The notes beneath the pieces were generated by a model. It searched no databases. It saw nothing but the letters and a program-made list of their open reading frames with translations, and was not told where the DNA came from. Positions 23,718 to 32,847 of a stretch of 64,000 bases of DNA are shown here, in pieces. Both the position numbers and the translations under genes were made by a program. The stretch comes from Actinomadura_C sp036008685 (GTDB lineage: Bacteria; Actinomycetota; Actinomycetes; Streptosporangiales; Streptosporangiaceae): assembly GCA_036008685.1 (NCBI GenBank), contig DASYNF010000293.1, forward strand, positions 1 through 64,000, written 5' to 3'. Positions within the stretch are counted from its first letter, which is position 1. The number at the start of each line of letters is the position of its first letter.

Positions 23718-25355
23718 ATGAGCAAGGCACCCAAGGTCCTCGCCCGTACCGCCAAGGCGCTCGATGACCGAGTCGGCCTCGCGCCCTTCGCCAAGAAGGC
23801 TCTGCGCAAGGCCTTCCCGGACCACTGGGACTTCCTGATGGGCGAGATCGCGCTCTACTCGTTCGCGATCGTCCTGCTGACCGGGGTCTATCTGGCGTTG
23901 TTCTTCGTCCCGAGCATGAACGAGGTCCTCTACCAGGGGTCCTACCGCCAGCTCCGCGGGCTGCACATGAGCGAGGCCTACGCGTCGGCGCTCAACATCA
24001 GCCTGGAGGTGCGCGGCGGCCTGCTCGTACGCCAGATCCATCACTGGGCCACGATCCTGTTCCTCTCCTCGATCACGGTTCACATGCTCCGCAACTTCTT
24101 CACCGGCGCGTTCCGCAAGCCCAGGGACATCAACTGGGTCATCGGCGTCGTGCTGTTCATGCTCGTCCTGGTCAACGGCCTGTTCGGCTATTCACTCCCG
24201 GACGACCTCCTGTCCGGCACGGGAATGCGGATCTTCGCCGGCGTGCTCCTGGCGATCCCGGTCGTCGGCACCTACGTGTACATGTTCTTCTTCGGCGGCG
24301 AGTTCCCCGGCGAGATGATGATCCCCCGTCTCTACACCATCCACATCCTGCTGATCCCCGGGATCCTGCTCGCGCTGATCCCGCTGCACGCGGTCGTGCT
24401 GACCTGGCGGCACACCCACACGCAGTATCCCGGCCTCGGGAGCACCGACCGGACCGTGCGCGGCTATCCGTTCTTCCCCGTCTTCGTCGCCAAGACCATC
24501 GCGTTCTTCCTCTGGGTCCTCGGCGCGACCGTGCTGCTGGCGACGTTCTTCCAGATCAACCCGATCTGGCTCTTCGGACCCTACGACCCGGCCGCGATCA
24601 GCGCCGGATCACAACCCGACTGGTACATGGGATTCATGGAGGGAGCGCTCCGGCTCATGCCCTCCTGGGGGCTCAACCTCTGGGGGCACACCATCGAGCT
24701 CAGCGTCGTCATCCCGGCCCTGCTGGTCCCGGGCGCGCTGTTCGTGGGGCTCGCGGTCTATCCGTTCATCGAACGGTGGATCACGGGGGACACGGGGATC
24801 CACCATGCCCTCGACCGGCCGCGCGATGTGCCGTTCCGTACCGGCCTCGGCGTCGCGGGCTGCACCTTCTACGGCCTCCTCTGGATCGCCGGCGGCAACG
24901 ACCTGATCGCGAAGACCTTCAACGTGCCCCTGTACGGCACCACCTGGTTCCTCCGTTTCGCCGTGTTCATCGGGCCCGTCATCGCCTACATCGTGGCGTA
25001 CCGGATCTGCCTCGGCCTGCAGCGCCATGAGCGGCACCTGGTCGAACACGGGGTCGAGACCGGAACCATCAAACTGCTGCCCAACGGCGCGTACGTGGAG
25101 GTCCTGCGGCGGCCGACCAAGGAGGATCTCGCGCCGATCATCGAGACGCGGAGGCCGCCGGCGGTCCCGATCGACGCGCCGGACGTCGACGGCGTGGAGC
25201 ACCCGGCGCACAGGCGGCTACTGGCCAAGATCCGGATCAAGCTCAATCAGCGGTTCCGGGCCGACCTCGGCCCCCCGCGGATCGACGACGAGGTCAAGAT
25301 CCCGATCCTCAAGACCGACCATCACCCCGACATCACCCACCCCCCTCACCCGTGA
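23718..25355 (+). CDS. qcrB: Cytochrome b (QcrB-type), stand-alone
   Basis: A 545-residue cytochrome b subunit of bc1/b6f-type complexes: N-terminal b domain with haem ligands in RQIHHWATILF and, further on, YTIHILLIPGILLALIPLHAVVL, the Qo-site motif region NPIWLFGPYDP, QPDWYMGF, and a C-terminal extension characteristic of actinobacterial QcrB. About nine TM helices. ATG 23718 has GGGAG upstream. Normally qcrB follows qcrC and qcrA next to ctaE; none of these is here, so this is a second qcrB paralogue. A 7-bp hairpin (23548-23567) and a CTGACC-A-GGTCAG palindrome (23580-23592) lie upstream. Confidence 0.9.
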   Translation: MSKAPKVLARTAKALDDRVGLAPFAKKALRKAFPDHWDFLMGEIALYSFAIVLLTGVYLALFFVPSMNEVLYQGSYRQLRGLHMSEAYASALNISLEVRGGLLVRQIHHWATILFLSSITVHMLRNFFTGAFRKPRDINWVIGVVLFMLVLVNGLFGYSLPDDLLSGTGMRIFAGVLLAIPVVGTYVYMFFFGGEFPGEMMIPRLYTIHILLIPGILLALIPLHAVVLTWRHTHTQYPGLGSTDRTVRGYPFFPVFVAKTIAFFLWVLGATVLLATFFQINPIWLFGPYDPAAISAGSQPDWYMGFMEGALRLMPSWGLNLWGHTIELSVVIPALLVPGALFVGLAVYPFIERWITGDTGIHHALDRPRDVPFRTGLGVAGCTFYGLLWIAGGNDLIAKTFNVPLYGTTWFLRFAVFIGPVIAYIVAYRICLGLQRHERHLVEHGVETGTIKLLPNGAYVEVLRRPTKEDLAPIIETRRPPAVPIDAPDVDGVEHPAHRRLLAKIRIKLNQRFRADLGPPRIDDEVKIPILKTDHHPDITHPPHP

Positions 25356-25436
25356 TCGTGCGGTCACCGGACCGTCCGCGGATTCGAGCGGCGCCGGTGC
25401 CGCCCCACGGCGGTTCCGCCGGACAGGCGGCCGGTT

Positions 25437-26138
25437 TCAGGGCATCACCGGAACGCGGCCCGGGGCCGGGACGCCGCCGAGGAGGCCGTTCTTCCCGCGG
25501 CCGAGGTGGCGGGAGAGCCGGGTCGGCTCGGAGCTCAGCGAGGTCACCGGGCCGGTGAGATCACGGCCGGCCCCGTCCCGCCGCGTCACCACGCCGCCCG
25601 GCCGGGTGAGGCGGATCTTACGTACGGAGTCGCACTGCTCGACCCCGACGTCCCGTACGGCGGCGGGGGTGCCCGGAGAGGTGTCGAGGCTCGCGCCCGA
25701 CACGGTCATGCCCCCGAACGGATCGTTGAACTGCTTGCTGAGCATGACGACCGCGTTGGGGTCGTGCACCGGGACGCGGTAGTCGGCCGGCTGCCGGACC
25801 GGCAGCATCGACGTGCCGCTCGACAGGCGGTCGAGCCGCCTTCCGGTCACCCTTCGGACCGGGCCGCTGGGCGCGGACGCGCACTTGGCCAGGAGGCCGG
25901 AGGAGGACACCCTCAGACCGGTGTCCTTGGCGGCCCCTCCGCCCAGCGCCGTCACGGCTCGCCGCGGGTCACCCTGGGCGTGGCGGGCCGGAACGCCCTT
26001 GCCGGTGACGATCGGAACGGGGTAGGCGACCGGCGCCTCGCCGTTCACCGACCGCATGGGCACGGCGGTGATCCCCACACCGGCCGTCACCGCCGCCAGG
26101 AGCGATGCCCGCAGCAGAGTCCTCATCGAACGATTCAC
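25437..26138 (-). CDS. Exported protein of unknown function
   Basis: A 233-residue protein with a signal peptide (MRTLLRASLLAAVTAGVGIT, cleavage near residue 28). The mature part has no domain I recognise; it holds two Cys (LLAKCASA, VEQCDSVR) that could form a disulphide, the segment DPNAVVMLSKQFNDPFGG and a basic C-terminus. GTG 26138 has a six-G site; an ATG four codons later is also possible. Codon use is normal for the window. It is convergent with qcrB. Confidence 0.6.
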   Translation of the reverse strand: MNRSMRTLLRASLLAAVTAGVGITAVPMRSVNGEAPVAYPVPIVTGKGVPARHAQGDPRRAVTALGGGAAKDTGLRVSSSGLLAKCASAPSGPVRRVTGRRLDRLSSGTSMLPVRQPADYRVPVHDPNAVVMLSKQFNDPFGGMTVSGASLDTSPGTPAAVRDVGVEQCDSVRKIRLTRPGGVVTRRDGAGRDLTGPVTSLSSEPTRLSRHLGRGKNGLLGGVPAPGRVPVMP

Positions 26139-26320
26139 TTTTCCCCCCGGGATCATTTGCCCGAATCCCCGTGGGCGGCCGAGAACCGACGGTTCGAGCT
26201 TCGGCCGCACCATCGAGCGGGGACGTTAGTACACCTCACAAGGTCGTACAACGGATTGGGCAATGTATGAACAGGTGTTTAAAGATCCACCTGCCAACGG
26301 GGGGTCCGGTGTTTCCCGCC

Positions 26321-27424
26321 CTACTCGGAGCCGAGCTCGATCGCCTCGTCGACTTCCTTTTTCCGGGTGGCGAATTCGCGCTCGGCCTTCTCCTCGTCGT
26401 AGCGCTCGGCGAACTCCTCGTCCTGTCGCATGAGCGCGGTCAGGTCGGCCTTGGCGTTGTCGAGGACGCCCATGTCCGCGTAGGCGGCCTGGACCTTGTC
26501 ACCCCACAGCCCGATGTCCCGTACGCACGGGACGATGCGGCTGAACAGCAGCGAGGTGTAGAGGGTGTACATCTCGGAGTTGTCCACGAACTCCATGCAC
26601 TTGTCGACCGGCATGTCCAGGGTTTCGAAGATCTCCTTGCCCTTGAACCTGTCGCGCATGAGGTAGCAGCCCTCGACCACGAACTCCTCGCGCTCCGCGC
26701 GCTCCTTCTCGGTCAGCTCGGCGTAGTAGTCCTTGAGTGCCAGCCGGCCGAAGGCGACGTGGCGGGCCTCGTCCTGCATGACGTAGGCGAGCAACTGCTT
26801 GACGAGGGGGTTGCCGGACATGTCGCGGTAGAGACCGAACGCCGCGAGGGCCAGGCCCTCGATCAGAACCTGCATGCCCAGGTAGGGCAGGTCCCACCGG
26901 CTGTCGCTCAGAGACTCCGAGAGGAGCTTGGCCAGGTCCTGGTTGAGCGGGTAGAACATCCCGATCTTCTCGTTCAGGAACTTGGCGTAGAGCTCGACGT
27001 GCCGGGCCTCGTCCATGGTCTGCGTCGCGGCGTAGAACTTGGAGTCGAGGTCGGGGACGGACTGCACGATGCGCGCGGAGACGTTCAGCGCGCCCTGCTC
27101 ACCGTGCAGGAACTGGCTGAACAGCCACGACCCCTGGTGCTGCCCGAACTCCTCGCGCTCCCGTTCCGACATCTTGTTCCAGATGTCGGAGCCGAACAGC
27201 GGGTTGAACTGCTCGGGAAGCTGGGCCACGTTGAGCGGGTCGACCTCGACGTCCCAGTCGATCCGCAACTGCGCGTCCCACTGCTTGTCCTTGCCCTTCT
27301 GGTAGAGCGACAGCAGCCGGTCCCGGCCGTTGTCGTACTCCCAGGTGAAACTCGCCGCACCAGCGGCGGGTACGTCCCAGGTACCGAGGCTGACGGGGCT
27401 TGTGTAGCGGTCGTGCATGGTCAC
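26321..27424 (-). CDS. Ferritin-like di-iron oxidoreductase (R2-like)
   Basis: A 367-residue all-helical protein of the ferritin-like/R2-like superfamily. The di-iron ligands are readable: HGEQGAL (helix 1 Glu), TMDEARHVELY (ExxH), EGLALAAFG (helix 3 Glu) and MQDEARHVAFG (second ExxH). Relatives include ribonucleotide reductase R2, AurF-type N-oxygenases and uncharacterised actinobacterial oxidases; there is no R1 gene nearby, so it is probably an oxygenase or ligand-oxidase. GTG at 27424 with GGGAGG eight bases upstream is preferred; an ATG two codons later is possible. Confidence 0.8.
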   Translation of the reverse strand: MTMHDRYTSPVSLGTWDVPAAGAASFTWEYDNGRDRLLSLYQKGKDKQWDAQLRIDWDVEVDPLNVAQLPEQFNPLFGSDIWNKMSEREREEFGQHQGSWLFSQFLHGEQGALNVSARIVQSVPDLDSKFYAATQTMDEARHVELYAKFLNEKIGMFYPLNQDLAKLLSESLSDSRWDLPYLGMQVLIEGLALAAFGLYRDMSGNPLVKQLLAYVMQDEARHVAFGRLALKDYYAELTEKERAEREEFVVEGCYLMRDRFKGKEIFETLDMPVDKCMEFVDNSEMYTLYTSLLFSRIVPCVRDIGLWGDKVQAAYADMGVLDNAKADLTALMRQDEEFAERYDEEKAEREFATRKKEVDEAIELGSE

Positions 27425-27775
27425 TTGGCGAGCCTCCCTCGCGTCAGGTCGCAGTGGACGCCTGACATCACAGGCGACGCCCTGCTTTACATATGTTCGT
27501 ATCACGTAAAGCGATGGGGAGCCATAGTCCGACCATGTCCTTTCGAACCACGAAATGCCTAGTCGCTGCGGCTATACACATCAAAAGCCGCAAATGCCTA
27601 CTTATCTACCCTTATTTAGCCGTCTGGATACAGACCTGCTGAACAACGGCCGGGCGGCCGCCGGGCAGGGCACTACGGGCAGGGCGCCGTAGGGGAGCCG
27701 AGTGGCGGCGCCTCGGTCCAGGTCGCCGTGTGCCTCTTCGGAGCAGCGCTCCCGGGCGTGGACGGCGACGTGGGC
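27425..27775. other. AT-rich upstream region of the di-iron gene
   Basis: 27480-27625 is clearly more A/T-rich than its surroundings. The minus strand carries TAGGCATTT twice, at about 27601-27593 and 27561-27553, and a GTCTG-GATA-CAGAC palindrome at 27622-27635. It presumably contains the di-iron gene promoter and operator. The rest, up to the hydrolase stop, has GGGCAGGGC repeats and no gene. Confidence 0.45.
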
Positions 27776-28708
27776 TCACACGTGGCCGGGAGAGCTCCCC
27801 GCGTAGCTGTTCGGGGACATGGACATGACCCCCCTGAAAGGCATGGTCTCGGACGCCGGCCGGGGGCCGGGGGCGGGCGTGGCGGCCAGCCGGCCGCGGA
27901 ACCAGTCCGTGAGCGCGTGGTCCACGCTGACCGCCTCGGCCGTGGGCGGCTTCGGGTCCATGCCGGGTTCGGCGATCAGGGCGTGAGCCATCCGCAAGGT
28001 GACCGCCTCGACATCGGTGAGCCCGCGCGCGGTCAGCAGATCGCGAAGGCCCGCGACGTCCGCGGCGGTGACGATCTCGTCGTCGGTGCCGCAGACCAGC
28101 AGCAACGCGGGGTCTCGCCGGGCGATCTCCTCGGCTCGGGCGCCGAAGTCGAGCCGGTCGGCGATGGCCCGGCTCCGGTCGGTCCACTCGTACGTACGGC
28201 CGGAGCGCCGCTCCAACGCCGCGATGACCCGGGCGGGGGCCACGACGGGCGAGATCAGTGCGGCGCCGAACAGGGGAATCTCCCTGGTGGCCAGCGAGAG
28301 CAGTGCCGCCGCGCCGCCGACCGAGAATCCGACCAGGCCGACCGGGCCTTCCTCGATCGACAACTCCCGCCGGAGCTCGCCGAGGACCGCGGGCAGCCGG
28401 TCGGCCGCGTGCTCCACCGCGGGACCGAAGAGGTCGAGGAAGACCTGGTCGCGGACCTCCGGCGGGCCCCCGCCGGGCGGCCGCAGGCCCAGGAACACGC
28501 GCCATGCCGGCACGCCGGTCATGGGGACCGCGGCCGCGAAGGCCGCTTCGGTGCAGGGTGGATCGAAGCCGTGCCAGGCCACGATCAGCCGGGGCGGGCC
28601 CGCGGCCGGCGCGGCATCGATCGCCGTTGGGGGCAGCGCGACGTAGGGGACGTCCGCCGCCGTACCTGTGAAGGGTCTGGTGAGCTGTTCACCGCTCATC
28701 TCGGTCAT
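27776..28708 (-). CDS. Alpha/beta hydrolase
   Basis: A 310-residue alpha/beta-hydrolase of the dienelactone-hydrolase/esterase type. LIVAWHGFD near 40 is the oxyanion-hole strand, the nucleophile elbow is VGFSVGG near 125, the acid is in LLLVCGTDDEIVTAADV near 210, and the histidine is probably in RMAHALIAEPGMD near 253. Cytoplasmic, no signal. ATG 28708 is preceded by GGAG; a second ATG three codons on is possible. The stop lies 47 bases downstream of the LURP-one gene set, same strand, so they may be cotranscribed. Substrate unknown. Confidence 0.8.
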   Translation of the reverse strand: MTEMSGEQLTRPFTGTAADVPYVALPPTAIDAAPAAGPPRLIVAWHGFDPPCTEAAFAAAVPMTGVPAWRVFLGLRPPGGGPPEVRDQVFLDLFGPAVEHAADRLPAVLGELRRELSIEEGPVGLVGFSVGGAAALLSLATREIPLFGAALISPVVAPARVIAALERRSGRTYEWTDRSRAIADRLDFGARAEEIARRDPALLLVCGTDDEIVTAADVAGLRDLLTARGLTDVEAVTLRMAHALIAEPGMDPKPPTAEAVSVDHALTDWFRGRLAATPAPGPRPASETMPFRGVMSMSPNSYAGSSPGHV

Positions 28709-28755
28709 CAGCTCCTGGATGTACGCGGGCGCGGGCGCCCGCTGGGAGGTCCGCC

Positions 28756-29334
28756 TCAGCGGGCCTGCAACGCGTCGAGTCCTATGGCCTGGGCGATCAC
28801 GAGCCGGCGGTCGAGCCGGCCGTCCTGGATCTCGACCAGATAGCGGTCCCGCAGGCCCCACTTCTTGTCGACCGAGAACACGGTCTGCTCGCCGACCTTG
28901 AAGTCGAAGTGGTAGGGCAGCCAGGACAGAGAGTCCACGAAGCGGCGGAGGATCGAGACCACCGGGCTGCGCTCCTGGCCGGTCGTGACGCCGAGGCCGG
29001 GCTGCTCGAGGTGCCATGTCGAGCGCAGCAGGGACTGCTTGAAGTCCTTGCGGAAGTTGCCGATGGGCGCGCCGTTGTGGTCGGTGACGTCATAGGTGGC
29101 GCCCAGATCCAGCGCCTGGCGTGCCTTGAAGCCGAGGAAGGGGTACTGCTTGCTGTCATCGGTGAAGATGGTCACCTGCTCCTTGAACGCCAGCCGCTTC
29201 TGCTGTGCGAAGGCGACCATCTCGCCCTCGGAGCCGTCCGGAGCGACGGTGTGCACCTCGTACTGGTTCACCGCCAGGCGGACCCGCTGCCTGACCAGAA
29301 GGCTCTGCTGGGCCTGGAGCTTGTTGAAGTCCAC
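28756..29334 (-). CDS. LURP-one-related (tubby-like) protein
   Basis: A 192-residue protein of the LOR/tubby C-terminal-like superfamily (phospholipid scramblase-like fold): VRQRVRLAVNQYEVH at the start, FTDDSKQYPFLGFKARQALD and DVTDHNGAPIGNFRKDFKQSLL in the middle, FDFKVGEQTVFSVDKKWG and RDRYLVEI later. Such proteins bind membranes or nucleic acids in other kingdoms; bacterial members are uncharacterised. It is the upstream neighbour of the hydrolase and downstream of a TetR gene on the same strand. Confidence 0.8.
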   Translation of the reverse strand: MDFNKLQAQQSLLVRQRVRLAVNQYEVHTVAPDGSEGEMVAFAQQKRLAFKEQVTIFTDDSKQYPFLGFKARQALDLGATYDVTDHNGAPIGNFRKDFKQSLLRSTWHLEQPGLGVTTGQERSPVVSILRRFVDSLSWLPYHFDFKVGEQTVFSVDKKWGLRDRYLVEIQDGRLDRRLVIAQAIGLDALQAR

Positions 29335-29417
29335 GGAAGGTCACCTGTCCTTTGCCGTCATGAACTTAGGGAGTCTGCCATAAGACCGCAGGACGGCGCG
29401 GGTTCGTTCCCATGGGG

Positions 29418-30041
29418 TCACGAAATGTCTATATGTGTAGCGAGATAGCCGCTGATCAGCCGGTCTGCCTCGGCCACGACCTCCGGATCACCATTCGGGT
29501 CCGTACGGAACGCGAGCTTGAGCACCGCGTCTCCGGCCTCCACCGCGATGGCGAAGGCCCGGGCGAGCTCCGGGGTGTCGGTGACACCGAAGACCTCGAC
29601 GACCATGGTCCGCAGCCGGTCGGCGACCACGGAGTTGTTGTCGGCGGAGGCGTCCAGCAGGTTGACGTCGGCCACGTCGCCGAAGCCCATCACCCGGAAG
29701 CCGGGCACGGTGCGGTGCATGTCCACGAAGGTGTCGATGACGGCTCCGACCGAGTCGGTCCAGTGCGGAAATCCGCCTTGCTCGATCAGGCGTGAGACCC
29801 GTTCACCGAACCCTTCGAGGTTGCGCAGAGCGAGTGCCTGGGCGACCGCCCGCTTGTCGGGAAAGAACTGGTAAAGGGAGCCGATCGCCACTCCGGCGCG
29901 CTGGGCGATGCGTGTGGTCGACAGGCCTTCGTAGCCGTCCTGGTCGAGGATGTCGGCACAGGCGTCCAGCATGCGCTGGACGCGTTCGGCACTGCGACGC
30001 TGTGCCGGGCGACGGCGGAGCGGGGTCCTGGCCTCGGTCAC
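29418..30041 (-). CDS. TetR-family transcriptional regulator
   Basis: A 207-residue TetR-type repressor. The N-terminal HTH (~20-62) reads AERVQRMLDACADILDQDGY then LSTTRIAQRAGVAIGSLYQFF, typical of the family, and the rest is a helical ligand-binding domain that dimerises. GTG start. It is 84 bases ahead of the LURP-one gene, in line with control of that gene and the hydrolase, but this is inference. The motif GTCTGGATAT occurs in its upstream region (30164-30173) and again near 32776-32785. Confidence 0.9.
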   Translation of the reverse strand: MTEARTPLRRRPAQRRSAERVQRMLDACADILDQDGYEGLSTTRIAQRAGVAIGSLYQFFPDKRAVAQALALRNLEGFGERVSRLIEQGGFPHWTDSVGAVIDTFVDMHRTVPGFRVMGFGDVADVNLLDASADNNSVVADRLRTMVVEVFGVTDTPELARAFAIAVEAGDAVLKLAFRTDPNGDPEVVAEADRLISGYLATHIDIS

Positions 30042-30305
30042 CCTTACATCATCCCCTTCCCCCCACGCGCACGAGGGCGATCAGGGCGGGCTCGCCGGCC
30101 TCCGGCGTCGTTGCTCTGCGGATTCGCCGGCCTGTGGCGCTTCAACCGCCCGGAGACGCCTTTGTCTGGATATGTGGACCCTCGGGTTAGGACGACTCTA
30201 AGGGCGTTCGTGGCTTTCCACCCCATGGCCCGGCCTGAATTTCCACCGGGTTTCCCACCGGCCGCCCGGCCTCACCGGCTCGGGCGGCTCGAAGCCCCGG
30301 TGAGG

Positions 30306-30361
30306 GCGGGGCGGTCAGGGCGGGGCGGTCAGGGCCGGGCGGTCAGGGCCGGGCGGTCAGG
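30306..30361. repeat. Four tandem 14-bp repeats at the capA stop
   Basis: Four 14-base units with the core GGGCGGTCAGG run from 30306 to 30361; two pairs differ by one base. Each carries TCA on the plus strand, i.e. TGA on the minus strand, and the third unit supplies the capA stop codon. The rest of 30042-30305 holds the TetR upstream region and no gene. Confidence 0.8.
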
Positions 30362-31425
30362 CCGGTGCAGCCGCGCAGGCCGTTCCAGCGTCTGGTCTCC
30401 GTGACGGCGGCCGCTCCGCTGAGCGGCAGGGGGAGACCGGCGGAGATCCGGGCCGGTTTCCACGCCGCCTTGGTGACCTTGCCGCCCTGCAGCTTCAGCA
30501 GGAGCACACCACTGTTGGCCGTCCGGTCGTGCGCCGAGGCGAACAGGAAGTTCCCGAGGCCGTAGTGGACGTAGCTCCCGCCGAGATATCCACCGCCGAG
30601 CGGGATGTGGGCGTGGCCGCCGACGACGACGTCGGCCCCCGCGGCCACGAGCTGCCGGGCGAGCTCCTGCTGACGCGGCAGCGGGCACTCCTTCAGCTCC
30701 TCGCCCCAGTGCAGGTGCACGATCACCACGTCGGAGCCACGCCGTGCCTCACGCACCGCCTCGACCATGCGGGAGACGTTCTTGGCCGACGCGAGCCCGC
30801 CCTTGGTGTCCGTGGCCGTCCACGCCTGCATGAGGTGGTCGTCGAGCACCTGCGTGGCACCGATGATGGCGAGCCGGTTGCCCTTCACCGTCACGCGGTA
30901 GGGCTTGTAGGCCTCATCGGCGTTGCGCCCGATCCCCACGGTGGGAAAGCGGGTGCGCCTGATGGCCGCCAGTGAATCCCTGAGGCCGGGCTCCATGTAG
31001 TCCATGCCGTGGTTGTTGGCCATCGAGGTGACATCGACCCCGGCGGACCTCAGTGCCGTGAACGCGCTCTGCGGCGCACGGAAGGTGAACTGTTTGCCCG
31101 GGGCCGGTGTGCCGCCCGTGGTGACCGCGGTCTCGAGGTTGACCATGGCGAGGTCGGCTCGGCGCAGCGTGCCGGCGATGGGCCCGAACGTGGTCGCGGG
31201 GTTGGCCAGCCGCTGCCGGAGAGAGCCTTCGAAGTGAACGTCGCCGCCGAAGGCCACGATGATGGGCCGCTTGACGGCCGACCGCTTGAGGGGCGGCGCC
31301 GAAGCCGGTGCGGAGGACGGCGCCGTGCCGCCCTTCCCCACCGAAACGTCGCCGGTGCCACCGCACGACGCCGTCATCAGTGCCGCACCGGCCAGCGCCG
31401 ACGCCAACACCTTCTTCGAGAACAC
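30343..31425 (-). CDS. CapA-family lipoprotein (metallophosphatase fold)
   Basis: A 360-residue CapA protein of the calcineurin-like phosphoesterase superfamily, related to the poly-gamma-glutamate synthesis protein CapA/PgsA. Lipobox MTASC gives a lipid-anchored exported protein. Catalytic-core motifs: FGGDVHFEG, NLETAVTTGG, MANNHGMDY, VVIVHLHWGEE and VVVGGHAHIP with YGLGNFLF. No capB or capC is nearby, so a role in polyglutamate export is not supported; it may be a wall or teichoic-acid phosphoesterase. The C-terminal residues come from a tandem 14-bp repeat. Confidence 0.85.
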   Translation of the reverse strand: MFSKKVLASALAGAALMTASCGGTGDVSVGKGGTAPSSAPASAPPLKRSAVKRPIIVAFGGDVHFEGSLRQRLANPATTFGPIAGTLRRADLAMVNLETAVTTGGTPAPGKQFTFRAPQSAFTALRSAGVDVTSMANNHGMDYMEPGLRDSLAAIRRTRFPTVGIGRNADEAYKPYRVTVKGNRLAIIGATQVLDDHLMQAWTATDTKGGLASAKNVSRMVEAVREARRGSDVVIVHLHWGEELKECPLPRQQELARQLVAAGADVVVGGHAHIPLGGGYLGGSYVHYGLGNFLFASAHDRTANSGVLLLKLQGGKVTKAAWKPARISAGLPLPLSGAAAVTETRRWNGLRGCTGLTARP

Positions 31426-31524
31426 CCTGCCTCCCGGAGGTTTGAGTCGCCCCAGGATGTCACGCTCGTATCGTTCTGGGAGGCGGGACCACGGCCAGGC
31501 CTCCCGCCGGCGCCCCGGCCCGGG

Positions 31525-32694
31525 TCAGTGGAACAGCGCGCCCAGCGTCCCCAGGGTGTGGTCGAGTTCGGCCTCGGTGTTGTAGTAGTGCACGGAGGCC
31601 CGGACCCGCCGGACCGGCCGGTGCCCGGAGTCATAGCGGTAGGTCTGGTCGGCCACCCGGACGTTGATGCGCCGCTCGGCCAGCAGTCCCGCGATCTCGG
31701 CGGCTCCGAGCCGGGCGTGGGTGAACGTCACGATGCCGCTCTTGCGGAGGCCGCGATCGTGAACCGTGACACCCGGCAGATCCGCGAGCCCCGCGCGCAA
31801 CGCGCTCCCGAGCGCCATCACACGCTCCTCGATGGCCTGGAGTCCGACGTCCATCGCGTAGGCCGCGGCCTGCGCCTGCCCGAGCTGCCCCGCGACGAAA
31901 CGCTCCCAGGTCTCGAACCGGCGGGCGTCGGCACGGAGCCGGTAGGAGTCCGAACCGGTCCAGTCCGCGGAGCGCAGGTCGACGAAGGGAGGCTCGAGCC
32001 GCTCGAGCACCTCCCGCCGGACATAGAGAAAGCCGGTGCCCCGGGGCCCGCGCAGGAACTTGCGTCCGGTGGCCGAGAGGAGATCACAGCCGATCTCCCG
32101 GACGTCCACGGTGAGCTGCCCGATGGACTGGCACGCGTCGAGAAGGTAGAGCGCGCCCGCCGCGCGTGCCAGCTTGCCGACCTCGGCGGCGGGATTGACG
32201 AGCCCGTCGTGGGTCGGCACGTGATTGATCGTGACCACCCGTACCCCTCCCTGGTCGAGCATCCGGGCCAGGGCGTCGAGTGAGATCTGACCATGCTCGT
32301 CGTCGGGGACCACCTCGACGCGCGCGCCGTGCCGGGCCGCCACCTGGGCATAGGCCATCGCGTTGCTGGCGTATTCGCTGGTGGTCGTGAGGATCCGGTC
32401 CCCGGCGCGGAACGGGATCGCGTAGAAGGCCATGTCCCAGGCGCGGGTGGCGTTCTCGACGTAGGCGATCTCATCCGGGTGCGCGCCGATCAGGCGGGCG
32501 AGCACTTCATAGGACGCGGTCAGCCGGTCCGCCGCGGCGTCGGCGGCCTCGTATCCACCGATGTCCATCTCCAGGCGGAGATGTCCGGTCACGACCTCGT
32601 GCACGGACGCCGGTTGCAGAGCCGCACCGGCGTTGTTGAGATGCACGACCTCCGCACAGCCCGGCGTCTCGGCTCTGATCCTCCCGATGTCCAC
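31525..32694 (-). CDS. Class V aminotransferase (PLP)
   Basis: A 389-residue PLP enzyme of the aminotransferase V / cysteine desulfurase group. The conserved signature VHLNNAGAALQP is near residue 18, the lysine that holds PLP is in SATGRKFLRGPRGTGFLYV near 205, and HVPTHDGLV and LLDACQSIGQLTVDV supply PLP-ring contacts. No IscU/SufU or NifU gene is adjacent, so cysteine desulfurase activity for Fe-S assembly is not implied; EgtE-type or isopenicillin-epimerase-type function is possible. GTG start at 32694. Confidence 0.8.
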   Translation of the reverse strand: MDIGRIRAETPGCAEVVHLNNAGAALQPASVHEVVTGHLRLEMDIGGYEAADAAADRLTASYEVLARLIGAHPDEIAYVENATRAWDMAFYAIPFRAGDRILTTTSEYASNAMAYAQVAARHGARVEVVPDDEHGQISLDALARMLDQGGVRVVTINHVPTHDGLVNPAAEVGKLARAAGALYLLDACQSIGQLTVDVREIGCDLLSATGRKFLRGPRGTGFLYVRREVLERLEPPFVDLRSADWTGSDSYRLRADARRFETWERFVAGQLGQAQAAAYAMDVGLQAIEERVMALGSALRAGLADLPGVTVHDRGLRKSGIVTFTHARLGAAEIAGLLAERRINVRVADQTYRYDSGHRPVRRVRASVHYYNTEAELDHTLGTLGALFH

Positions 32695-32847
32695 AGTGCG
32701 ACCCCTTCGGAGTGACGCTGCTCACAACCTTCATGATCGCACGGCGAGAACTCCGGCCTCGTCGATCGCATCCAAATATCCAGACATCAGCGGGTTTGAG
32801 GAGATCAGGGTGGGCAAAGGGCGTCATTCCCGGCGGCGACGGCTCGG

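Noticed and set aside
26105..27562. 485-codon plus-strand frame
   Set aside because: Antisense to the di-iron gene; shadow frame.
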